From an uncultured beta proteobacterium (GTDB taxonomy: Bacteria > Pseudomonadota > Gammaproteobacteria > Burkholderiales > Burkholderiaceae_C), in NCBI GenBank assembly GCA_903944555.1, contig CAJASG010000460.1, positions 1-5,854 on the forward strand: a stretch of 5,854 bases of DNA, given 5' to 3'. Below, one piece after another: positions 1 to 5,562 of the stretch. The position numbers were made by a program, and so were the translations under genes. Under the pieces are notes generated by a model, which saw nothing but the letters and a program-made list of their open reading frames with translations, had not been told where the DNA came from and searched no databases. How positions within the stretch are numbered: position 1 is the first letter of the stretch; each line of letters opens with the position of its first letter.

Positions 1-337
1 AGGGAAGACTATTCCCGAATTTTCACCTGGCGACACCATTGTTGTCAGCGTCAATGTAGTTGAAGGTACACGTAAGCGTGTGCAGGCCTACGAAGGCGTT
101 GTGATTGCCAAGCGTAACCGCGGCCTGAACAGTGGCTTCATCGTGCGTAAGATCTCCAGCGGTGAGGGTGTGGAGCGTACGTTCCAAACCTACAGTCCCC
201 TGATCGCAGGCATTGAAGTCAAACGCCGTGGTGATGTGCGCCGCGCCAAGTTGTACTACTTGCGTGACCGCAGCGGTAAATCGGCACGTATTAAAGAAAA
301 ACTGCCAGCCAAGAAAACCAAAGCAGCGACCGTATAA
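1..337 (+). CDS. rplS: 50S ribosomal protein L19 (5'-truncated by window edge)
   Basis: L19 is a large-subunit ribosomal protein that lies at the interface with the 30S subunit. The first complete codon is at position 2, and 111 residues are visible up to the TAA at 335-337. The family's usual length is about 115-130, so only the first 15-20 residues are missing to the left. Strongly family-typical segments are seen in order: the PGDT entry to the SH3-like barrel, VVEG followed by basic residues, [55 protein letters not shown] and the basic tail ending in [16 protein letters not shown] at 80 is an internal valine (RKRVQAYEG), not the start. In most proteobacteria rplS is the last gene of the rpsP-rimM-trmD-rplS operon. 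The strong terminator just downstream fits that position, but the upstream genes lie outside the window. Confidence 0.97.
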   Translation, partial: GKTIPEFSPGDTIVVSVNVVEGTRKRVQAYEGVVIAKRNRGLNSGFIVRKISSGEGVERTFQTYSPLIAGIEVKRRGDVRRAKLYYLRDRSGKSARIKEKLPAKKTKAATV

Positions 338-358
338 CGTTCACTGTTTTCAGAATAG

Positions 359-391
359 GCCGCCCCCAGCAATTGCTTGTGGCGGCTTTTT
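359..391 (+). terminator. Rho-independent terminator after rplS
   Basis: A GCCGCC arm (359-364) pairs with GGCGGC (381-386). Inside it a shorter AGC/GCT stem closes on an AATT loop (368-377). The right arm is followed directly by five T residues (387-391), and a second T run lies at 398-403. It sits 21 bp after the rplS stop codon, as expected for the end of the ribosomal-protein operon. Confidence 0.88.
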
Positions 392-402
392 CTATGGCTT
401 TT

Positions 403-408
403 TAAAAT
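403..408 (+). promoter_or_regulatory. Possible -10 element for the Nudix gene
   Basis: TAAAAT differs from the sigma-70 -10 consensus at one position. It lies just past the rplS terminator and would place transcription start near 415, about 20 nt before the TTG start codon. No convincing -35 hexamer is found at 16-18 bp spacing, and the region is AT-rich anyway, so this is only a candidate. Confidence 0.25.
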
Positions 409-434
409 ATTAAGCTGTCGTACTGGGCCCAATT

Positions 435-1109
435 TTGACCGCATTGCCGTATTTTGACCCGCGCCAAGTGCCGGTAATCGGTGTCGACAACCATCTGCCG
501 AAGGTTCGTCCGGATGCCTTGGATCCGCAGGCCCTGATCCGCAGGTTTGAAAGTCCGCCTGTCTGGACGCCAGAGCTGTTGGCTGAACCACGTTTCAGTG
601 GGGGCGCTCCGGTCCACGCTTCGGTGTTGGTGCCTCTGGTTATGCGCGATCGTTTGACGGTTCTGCTCACCCAGCGCACCATCCATTTGTCGAGTCATTC
701 TGGTCAAGTGGCGTTTCCCGGGGGCAAGGCTGACGCGGAAGATGCAGATGCCACGGCGACAGCATTGCGCGAGGCACAAGAGGAGATTGGGTTGTCCAGC
801 GGCTTTGTTCAGGTCCTTGGGGTGCTACCTACCTACACCACCGGCAGCGCATTCATCGTGACCCCAGTCGTTGCTTTGGTACACAAAGGATTCGAAATTC
901 AGGCAAATCCTCATGAGGTAGCTGATATTTTTGAAGTTCCTTTGGATTTTTTGATGGACCCTGCAAATCACCGCCGTCATGCGATAGATTGGGCAGGTGC
1001 GCGCCGTGAGTGGCTTTCAATGCCCTATGTCGATGACGGACGAGAGCGCTACATCTGGGGCGCCACTGCGGGGATGCTCCGTAATTTCTACCGATTTTTG
1101 TTGGGTTGA
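435..1109 (+). CDS. Nudix hydrolase, NudL-like CoA pyrophosphatase
   Basis: The gene encodes a 224-residue Nudix enzyme of the NudL/CoA-pyrophosphatase group, which hydrolyses CoA (and CoA derivatives) to 4'-phosphopantetheine and 3',5'-ADP, and is presumably cytosolic. The group signature is clear: LLTQRT (77-82) followed by HSGQVAFPGG (88-97), then a long-spaced Nudix box with REAQEEIGL (112-120), in which R112, E113, E116 and E117 supply the metal-binding helix. As in E. coli NudL, the spacing from the GG to the REXXEE is longer than in the classic Nudix box. The C-terminal IWGATAGMLRNF (207-218) matches the family's WGMTAGIIR-like motif. The chosen start is TTG at 435, because an in-frame stop lies at 411-413 with no ATG or GTG between, and the protein then begins MTALPYFDPR. 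No clear Shine-Dalgarno is present. Exact substrate preference cannot be told from sequence. Confidence 0.9.
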   Translation: MTALPYFDPRQVPVIGVDNHLPKVRPDALDPQALIRRFESPPVWTPELLAEPRFSGGAPVHASVLVPLVMRDRLTVLLTQRTIHLSSHSGQVAFPGGKADAEDADATATALREAQEEIGLSSGFVQVLGVLPTYTTGSAFIVTPVVALVHKGFEIQANPHEVADIFEVPLDFLMDPANHRRHAIDWAGARREWLSMPYVDDGRERYIWGATAGMLRNFYRFLLG

Positions 1110-1159
1110 GTTTTGAGTAAGGAGTGAGCGGCTGCCGATGTTCATCGATTCGGTGTCGC

Positions 1160-1165
1160 TATGAT
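1160..1165 (+). promoter_or_regulatory. Candidate -10 element placing transcription start at the CobD-like ATG
   Basis: TATGAT (one mismatch from TATAAT) ends six bases before the ATG at 1172, so transcription would begin at or next to the A of the start codon, giving a leaderless mRNA. The ATG has no Shine-Dalgarno within reach, which fits. Against it, no good -35 hexamer is seen at 1136-1143. Read-through from the Nudix gene, whose stop is 62 bp upstream, is the alternative. Confidence 0.3.
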
Positions 1166-1171
1166 TGCCCC

Positions 1172-2092
1172 ATGAGCTTTATCTCCATCTTAATTGCGCT
1201 GTTACTGGAACAGGCGAGGCCGTTGAGCCAAGTCAATCTGGTCCACAACGGCATTCGAATCTGGGTGCGCTGGGTGCTGCGAAATCTGGATGCCGGCAAA
1301 TCCCACCATGGCTGGTTGGCTTGGTGGGTTGCTGTAGTGTTGCCCGCAATGTTCACATGTGCCGTGCATTGGCTTCTTGTTTGGACTCTGGGCTGGGCTG
1401 CGGCTATGGTGTGGAGTATTGCCATTTTGTACTCCACGCTCGGATTTCGCCAATTCAGTCACCACTTCACGGAGCTTCGCGACGCATTGGATGCAGGCGA
1501 TGAGGATTTGGCGCGCCAGCTGCTTGCACGGTGGATGCGCATTGATGCGTCTGCGTTGCCACGCGTTGAGATTGTGCGACACGTCATTGAGCATTCTGTG
1601 CTTTCAGCGCACCGGTATGTGTTTGGCGTACTGGCTTGGTACACCCTGTTGGCGGCATTGGGTTTAGGTCCCACCGGGGCTGTGGTGTATCGCGTCAGTG
1701 AGTACCTCTGCAGCTATGTCAACCGACCCGACCGGCCTACCAGTCAAGCCAATAGCCCCGCGATGAAGGCCAATGCGAGCGCGGCTTGGACCGCGATGGA
1801 TTGGTTACCGGCACGCATCACTGCACTTGGATTTGCATTCGTCGGTAGTTTTGAAGAGGCTGTGGATGGTTGGCGACAGCACGAACTCAACTTCCCGGGT
1901 GATAACGACGGAGTGATACTTGCTGCGACCTCTGGAGCTGTCAATGTCAAACTGGGCCCACAGGAACGCGCGGGAACCGGACAAGTGCCGCAGCCTTCCC
2001 ATTTTCGAGCTGTGGTGGGACTGGTTTGGCGCACCGTCGTCATGTGGATGGTTTTTCTGGCCTTGATTTCATTGGCCAGACTGCTCAGCTAA
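1172..2092 (+). CDS. CobD/CbiB-family integral membrane protein (divergent)
   Basis: The gene encodes a 306-residue membrane protein related to CobD/CbiB, the adenosylcobinamide-phosphate synthase of cobalamin assembly. Hydrophobic segments lie near residues 2-12, 48-72, 73-91, 150-174 and 284-304. Family-like features are LLLEQARPL near the N-terminus, LARQLLARWMRID (113-125) at the place of the usual ARxxVxRD region, DWLPARITAL (210-219) matching the 'W-IPARLTAL' motif, and GDNDGVILAATSGAVNVKLG (243-262) matching the 'PNAG-AMAGALGVRLGG' region. The canonical AETVAENTVDG stretch of true CbiB is replaced by EIVRHVIEHSVLSAHRY (133-149), so cobalamin activity is doubtful. No other cobalamin genes are nearby. 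ATG 1172 is preferred over GTG 1124 because it begins directly with the hydrophobic MSFISILIALLLEQ; the extra 16 residues would be Cys/Arg-rich and the GTG overlaps its only Shine-Dalgarno-like sequence. AmpE-like membrane proteins are the nearest alternative label. Confidence 0.8.
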   Translation: MSFISILIALLLEQARPLSQVNLVHNGIRIWVRWVLRNLDAGKSHHGWLAWWVAVVLPAMFTCAVHWLLVWTLGWAAAMVWSIAILYSTLGFRQFSHHFTELRDALDAGDEDLARQLLARWMRIDASALPRVEIVRHVIEHSVLSAHRYVFGVLAWYTLLAALGLGPTGAVVYRVSEYLCSYVNRPDRPTSQANSPAMKANASAAWTAMDWLPARITALGFAFVGSFEEAVDGWRQHELNFPGDNDGVILAATSGAVNVKLGPQERAGTGQVPQPSHFRAVVGLVWRTVVMWMVFLALISLARLLS

Positions 2093-2098
2093 TCAGTT

Positions 2099-3043
2099 TC
2101 AATACCGTTTTTGCGACAGTTCTGCAAATAGGTCGATATATATTTTGTAGCGTCTTGCGCTTATTGCCGGGGCACCTGCAGTGTCTTTTAGGGTTGAAAT
2201 AACCCCGCACCCCGGTTCATGCAAATGGGTGCAGTTGTAAAACTTGCAGTTAGAGGTAAATGCTTTGATGTCGGGCATCAGACTGGCCAAATGCATGGGT
2301 TCAATGTGGTTCAGCCCGAATTCCTGAAACCCCGGGGAGTCAATCATGGCCGTGTGACTGGCTCTGTCGACCCAATACAAGCTGGTGCTGGTGGTCGTGT
2401 GTTTGCCCGAATTCAGGGCGGTGGAAATTTCGTTGGTGAGTACCTGTGCGCCGGGCACCAGCCGGTTGATCAGCGTGCTTTTTCCTGCGCCCGAGGGTCC
2501 CAGCACCAAGGTGGTTTTGCCCTCCAGTAAAGGCGCCAAGGTGTGCAGATCGTCGGTGCCGGTATCGGTATGTCCGGTTTCGGTTCGGGGCTTCAGCGCC
2601 AGCGGCAAAACGGTGTAACCCATGTCGCGGAACACGGCCAACCTCTCCCAGGCTTGGGTAAACGGCTGCACCAGATCACTTTTATTCAGCGCAATGATGG
2701 GGCGGATGTGCTCGGCTTCGGCAGCAATCAGCGCACGCGCCAGTTGGCTTTCGGAGTACTCGGGTTCTGCCGCGATCAGGATCAGGACTTGGTCCAGATT
2801 GGCGGCAAAAGACTTGGTGCGAATTTCATCTTGCCGGTAGAACAGATTGCGCCGTGGCTCCACCTTTTCGATGGTGCCCTCGTCTTGTGTGGCCTGCCAG
2901 AGCACACGGTCGCCGACGACGGCCTGGCCTTTTTTTCCGCGTGGGTGGCAGATCAACCGCCGACCGTCAGGTGTTTCAACCCACACATGGCGGCCATGGC
3001 CGGCGACGACCAGTCCAGGTTCGAGTTTCGGTGAGGTTGCCAA
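2099..3043 (-). CDS. rsgA: Ribosome small subunit-dependent GTPase A (RsgA/YjeQ)
   Basis: RsgA is a circularly permuted GTPase that acts in late 30S maturation, checking the decoding centre and helping release assembly factor RbfA. The 314-residue protein shows an N-terminal OB-fold (about 8-68), then the permuted G motifs in the expected order: G4 NKSD (120-123), G1/P-loop GPSGAGKS (182-189), G2 HTTT (215-218) and G3 DSPG (235-238). The C-terminal zinc domain follows with C266, C271, H273 and C279 (C-x4-C-x-H-x5-C). A Thr/Asp-rich loop (153-165) separates G4 from G1. The length is somewhat shorter than E. coli RsgA (350), mainly at the N-terminus. The start is TTG at 3043: no ATG or GTG precedes it before an in-frame stop at 3061-3059, and the OB-fold begins right after. 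It is the last gene of the minus-strand operon and ends 6 bp from the convergent CobD-like gene. No terminator was recognised for either. Confidence 0.96.
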   Translation of the reverse strand: MATSPKLEPGLVVAGHGRHVWVETPDGRRLICHPRGKKGQAVVGDRVLWQATQDEGTIEKVEPRRNLFYRQDEIRTKSFAANLDQVLILIAAEPEYSESQLARALIAAEAEHIRPIIALNKSDLVQPFTQAWERLAVFRDMGYTVLPLALKPRTETGHTDTGTDDLHTLAPLLEGKTTLVLGPSGAGKSTLINRLVPGAQVLTNEISTALNSGKHTTTSTSLYWVDRASHTAMIDSPGFQEFGLNHIEPMHLASLMPDIKAFTSNCKFYNCTHLHEPGCGVISTLKDTAGAPAISARRYKIYIDLFAELSQKRY

Positions 3044-3058
3044 TGGAGTGGTCCGGCC

Positions 3059-3400
3059 TTAGTTGGGTTGTAGAAGTGCATCCGCTTGGGCGGCGCATTC
3101 AAAGTCACGAATGGAGATGCCCTGGATCACATGGGTGCGAAAGCGCACGCTGCATGCCTTGTATTGCACCACGATTTCCGGATGGTGGTCTTGGCGTTCG
3201 GCAATAAAAGCCACCGCATTGACGAACGCAATGGTCTGCAGGTAGCCATCAAAGCGGTAGGTTTTCTCGATGGCCACTTCGGGGCCATCCCCGTGCAACC
3301 TCCAGCCATCGAGTTGCGCCAGCTTTGCTATGATTTGTGTAGCTGCCAGCGCAATAGATGCGGGGGCTGGAGTTGATTTTGTTTCTGAATTTGAGGTCAT
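3059..3400 (-). CDS. Pterin-4a-carbinolamine dehydratase (PCD/DCoH family)
   Basis: This small cytosolic enzyme (113 residues, usual family size about 95-120) dehydrates 4a-hydroxytetrahydrobiopterin, recycling the pterin cofactor after aromatic amino-acid hydroxylation. The family core is present: GWRLHGDGPEVAIEKTYRFDGYLQTIAFVNAVAFIAERQDHHPEI in outline, with the catalytic motif D71-H72-H73-P74 and the second histidine in FRTH (H90), followed by QGISIRDFECAAQAD (92-106). The first ~20 residues are Ser/Thr/Ala-rich and not conserved. ATG at 3400 lies one base after the TGA of the M48 peptidase gene (TGA-C-ATG), so translation is probably coupled; no separate Shine-Dalgarno is visible. The Pseudomonas counterpart is phhB, next to phenylalanine hydroxylase, but no hydroxylase is found here, so the physiological partner is unknown. 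Confidence 0.93.
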   Translation of the reverse strand: MTSNSETKSTPAPASIALAATQIIAKLAQLDGWRLHGDGPEVAIEKTYRFDGYLQTIAFVNAVAFIAERQDHHPEIVVQYKACSVRFRTHVIQGISIRDFECAAQADALLQPN

Positions 3401-3401
3401 G

Positions 3402-4694
3402 TCAAATGGCGGCTTGGGGTGACTGCATGCGCCCGAGCCGTTCAGAGGCGGGTGGATGTGAGTAGTAGAACTTCACATACACCGGGTCTGGCGTCAGGGT
3501 CGAGGCGTTGTCCTGGTAGAGCTTGAGCAAAGCGGATGACAGTGCCGCCCCTCCGGTTTGCACCGCCGCATAGGCGTCGGCTTCAAACTCGTGCTTGCGC
3601 GACATGTGCGCGAACAGCGGTCCCAGAAAGGTGTCCATGAGCGGCATCACCATCATGAACAGCAACAGGGCCAGGGCATCGTTGGCACCCGACATATTGG
3701 GGGCAACCCCCAGCCCAGTGAAAAACCAGGCTTGCTGGCTGAGCCAGCCCAACAAGGCAAATCCCAGTAGGCTCACGGCAAACATGGAGACGATACGTTT
3801 GAGGATGTGCCGGTGCTTGAAATGGCCCAACTCGTGGGCAAGAACGGCATCCACTTCTGCTGGCGTTAACTGCTGCAAAAGGGTGTCGTAAAACACCACC
3901 CGCTTAGAGGCGCCAAACCCAGTGAAGTAGGCGTTGGCATGGGCGCTGCGTTTGCTGCCGTCCATCACATAAAAACCTTTGGATGTGAAGCCACAGCGTG
4001 CCATGAGTTGGGTGACGCGGTCTTTTAGTTCGGGATCTTCCAGCTGTTTGAATTTGTTGAACCAGGGTGCGATCCAGGTGGGGTAAATCAGCAATGCGAG
4101 CAAATTGAACGCCATCCACACGCCCCAGGTCCATAACCACCACCAAGCCCCGGTGGCGCCCATCATCCACAGCACCAAAGTAAGCAGCGGCAGTCCGATC
4201 ATGACGGCCAATACCGACGATTTGCCGAGGTCTTGCAGCCATAACTTCCAACTGGTTTTGTTGAAGCCAAACCGCTGCTCGATCACAAAGGTCTGGTACA
4301 GCGTAAACGGCAGGTCGATGAGGCTATTGATCACCATAAACGCCGCCAGCAATGCCACCTGCTGGACCAGTCCGTTGCCGAATTGGCCGAGTAACAACTG
4401 GTTCAAAAGGGATAGCCCGCCCAGCAAGGTCCAGCACAGGGTGACGGCCGCGCCCCACGCCAACTCCAGTAAGGCGAAACGTGATTTGGTGATGGTGTAG
4501 TCGGCGGCCTTTTGGTGGGCCGAGAGCGTGATTTGGTCGGCGAAGGCTGCGGGCACACTGTTGCGATGCTGTGCTACATGGCGCACCTGGCGGCTCGCCA
4601 GCCAGAATTTCAGCAGCAAGCTGGCCAGCAACGCCACGGTGAAAACCAGGGTGGTGCTGAGAGTTGCGGAGGTGTTGGAGAAAAGTTCTGTCAT
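3402..4694 (-). CDS. M48 family metallopeptidase, Ste24/CAAX-protease type
   Basis: The gene encodes a 430-residue zinc metallopeptidase embedded in the inner membrane. It combines the Ste24-type N-terminal membrane domain with the M48 catalytic domain. Hydrophobic segments lie near residues 12-33, 76-99, 110-134, 158-179, 184-206, 301-319 and 339-359. The zinc site is intact: HELGH (H287, E288, H291) in VLAHELGHFKHRHILKR, and the third ligand E369 in SRKHEFEADAYA (365-376). The conserved C-terminal YSHPPASERLGRM (411-423) is also present. In eukaryotes Ste24 trims prenylated CAAX proteins. Bacteria lack that substrate class, so a role in membrane-protein quality control is an inference by analogy to HtpX. 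ATG 4694 is the first gene position of the minus operon. It has no clear Shine-Dalgarno, and its 5' end is only 36 bp from the orn start. Confidence 0.95.
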   Translation of the reverse strand: MTELFSNTSATLSTTLVFTVALLASLLLKFWLASRQVRHVAQHRNSVPAAFADQITLSAHQKAADYTITKSRFALLELAWGAAVTLCWTLLGGLSLLNQLLLGQFGNGLVQQVALLAAFMVINSLIDLPFTLYQTFVIEQRFGFNKTSWKLWLQDLGKSSVLAVMIGLPLLTLVLWMMGATGAWWWLWTWGVWMAFNLLALLIYPTWIAPWFNKFKQLEDPELKDRVTQLMARCGFTSKGFYVMDGSKRSAHANAYFTGFGASKRVVFYDTLLQQLTPAEVDAVLAHELGHFKHRHILKRIVSMFAVSLLGFALLGWLSQQAWFFTGLGVAPNMSGANDALALLLFMMVMPLMDTFLGPLFAHMSRKHEFEADAYAAVQTGGAALSSALLKLYQDNASTLTPDPVYVKFYYSHPPASERLGRMQSPQAAI

Positions 4695-4730
4695 GGCGTC
4701 GGAGTTTAGGCCATCAGCGACAATTGCAAT
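4695..4730. promoter_or_regulatory. Divergent spacer between M48 peptidase and orn
   Basis: Only 36 bp separates two oppositely directed start codons, so both promoters must lie here or overlap the coding ends. Neither start has a Shine-Dalgarno. Weak -10-like hexamers sit close to each ATG: GACAAT (4719-4724) for orn and TAAACT on the minus strand (4708-4703) for the peptidase. Each would start transcription at or within about 2 nt of the ATG. The overlapping palindromes CAATTG and TTGCAA (4721-4729) are in the middle. No -35 with good spacing was found, so the assignments are tentative. Confidence 0.3.
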
Positions 4731-5309
4731 ATGGATGAAACCAACACCCCCAACACGCCCTTAAGCAAAGCGGGCACCAATCTCGTGTGGCTCGATTGCG
4801 AGATGACCGGACTTAACCCGGAAGTAGACCGGATTATCGAAATCGCCGTCATTGTGACGGGCCCCAAGCTGGAGTCCCGCACCGAGGGGCCGGTGCTGGT
4901 CATTCACCAGAGCGATGCGCAGCTGGACCTGATGGATGCGTGGAACAAGGGGACCCACGGCAAAAGTGGCCTGATCGAAAAAGTCAAAGCCTCGACCACC
5001 ACCGAGGAGCAGGCGCAGGCGCAGCTGATTGCTTTCCTGAGCCAGTATGTGCCCAGCAACGGATCGCCGATGTGTGGCAATTCGATTGGGCAGGACCGAC
5101 GTTTCTTGGCCAAGTACATGCCCAAGCTGGAGGCTTTTTTCCACTACCGCAACCTGGATGTGAGCACCCTGAAAGAGTTGGCCAAGCGCTGGCGGCCAGA
5201 GGTCGCGACCTCGTTCAAGAAGAAGCAACGCCACACTGCGCTGGCGGATGTGCATGAGTCGATTGATGAGCTGGAGCACTACCGCACGCACTTTTTGAAG
5301 ATGGAATAA
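4731..5309 (+). CDS. orn: Oligoribonuclease (DEDDh 3'-5' exonuclease)
   Basis: Orn degrades the 2-5 nt RNA fragments left by other RNases to mononucleotides, including the cyclic-di-GMP breakdown product pGpG; it is essential in several proteobacteria. The 192-residue protein carries all DEDDh residues: D22 and E24 in [12 protein letters not shown] (ExoI), D122 in [11 protein letters not shown] (ExoII), and H168 with D173 in [19 protein letters not shown] (ExoIII). The family-typical [17 protein letters not shown] (138-154) is also present. Length is close to E. coli Orn (181) with a short extra N-terminal tail ([15 protein letters not shown]). ATG 4731 is the only reasonable start. No Shine-Dalgarno precedes it. 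It is transcribed away from the M48 operon, and no terminator was recognised after its TAA. Confidence 0.97.
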   Translation: MDETNTPNTPLSKAGTNLVWLDCEMTGLNPEVDRIIEIAVIVTGPKLESRTEGPVLVIHQSDAQLDLMDAWNKGTHGKSGLIEKVKASTTTEEQAQAQLIAFLSQYVPSNGSPMCGNSIGQDRRFLAKYMPKLEAFFHYRNLDVSTLKELAKRWRPEVATSFKKKQRHTALADVHESIDELEHYRTHFLKME

Positions 5310-5349
5310 CCCAGCATTGGAATGGGAATTAGGTAGAAACCCGAATCCG

Positions 5350-5358
5350 TGCCATAAT
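5350..5358 (+). promoter_or_regulatory. Extended -10 promoter for the DEAD-box helicase gene
   Basis: TGC followed by CATAAT (5353-5358) forms an extended -10 element: a TGn motif plus a hexamer one base from consensus. It predicts transcription start near 5365 and a leader of about 200 nt before the helicase start. The -35 region (around 5329-5335) matches the consensus poorly, which is usual for extended -10 promoters. It is 40 bp beyond the orn stop codon and is the best promoter match in the window. Confidence 0.55.
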
Positions 5359-5410
5359 CGAAGGCTGCGCTGCATTGAGTGGCGCATATTTGTACATCTC
5401 CCTTCATTCA

Positions 5411-5464
5411 CTGGGTCCAAAGCTAATTTGCATTGATTGCAAGTTTGCAGAAAAGGACCCCCAG
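5411..5464 (+). repeat. Nested inverted repeat (stem-loop) in helicase leader
   Basis: The outer arms GGGTCC (5413-5418) and GGACCC (5455-5460) pair perfectly. An alternative register uses CTGGG (5411-5415) with CCCAG (5460-5464). Inside, AATTTGCA (5425-5432) pairs over 8 bp, with one G-T pair, with TGCAAGTT (5438-5445) around a TTGAT loop. The two stems are separated by an internal loop. No T run follows the right arm, so it does not look like a terminator. Confidence 0.5.
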
Positions 5465-5538
5465 CGCTGATTGAACTCTTCGTGAGTCAGAGCAGGTTCC
5501 GTTTGATGGTTGATGTTTTTTAACCATTGACGGGGTCA

Positions 5539-5553
5539 CCGCACAACGTGCGG
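5539..5553 (+). promoter_or_regulatory. Hairpin overlapping the helicase ribosome-binding site
   Basis: CCGCAC (5539-5544) and GTGCGG (5548-5553) form a perfect 6-bp GC-rich stem on an AAC loop. The last two bases of the right arm are the GG of the Shine-Dalgarno GGAG (5552-5555), which sits 7 nt before GTG 5563. When folded, the hairpin would hide half of that site, so it could reduce or condition translation. The pairing is directly visible; the regulatory effect is inference. Confidence 0.45.
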
Positions 5554-5562
5554 AGCTCGCGT

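Larger units (their letters stand above)
5365..5562 (+). promoter_or_regulatory. Long structured 5' leader of the helicase gene
   Basis: This stretch without a gene (5310-5562) holds several inverted repeats by eye: TGCGC/GCGCA (5366-5370 with 5382-5386), the nested element at 5411-5464, CTG..ACTC/GAGT..CAG (5467-5490), ATGGTT/AACCAT (5506-5511 with 5522-5527, loop containing six T) and CCGCAC/GTGCGG (5539-5553). No tRNA, known riboswitch or convincing open reading frame was recognised. The length and folding recall leaders of cold-shock RNA helicase mRNAs, but that link is inference. No transcript data are available, so the leader's left end rests on the predicted promoter. Confidence 0.45.

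Noticed and set aside
1124..1171. Longer start (GTG 1124) for the CobD-like protein
   Set aside because: It adds a 16-residue Cys/Arg-rich stretch before a typical hydrophobic N-terminus, and the AAGGAG overlaps the GTG, so it cannot serve as its ribosome-binding site.
2110..2128. TTTGC/GCAAA inverted repeat as terminator for the convergent gene pair
   Set aside because: It is short and AT-rich, lies inside the rsgA coding end, and no T tract follows on either strand in the right position.
2543..3034. 163-codon plus-strand open frame inside rsgA
   Set aside because: It lies wholly antisense to a well-supported RsgA coding region and shows no family motif.
4761..5420. 219-codon open frame on the minus strand across orn
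   Set aside because: It is the antisense shadow of orn, whose catalytic motifs are intact; the translated sequence shows no recognisable domain.
5483..5523. Short upstream frame (GTG 5483 or ATG 5506 to TAA 5523) in the helicase leader
   Set aside because: It has 13 or 5 codons and only a weak CAGG at 9 nt before the ATG; chance occurrence is likely without conservation evidence.
5506..5527. ATGGTT/AACCAT repeat with a T6 run as a transcription attenuator
   Set aside because: The T run lies within the loop rather than after a GC-rich stem, so it does not have terminator geometry.
5310..5562. tRNA, CRISPR or mobile-element remnant in the largest intergenic gap
   Set aside because: No cloverleaf, direct-repeat array, terminal inverted repeats or transposase fragment could be seen.
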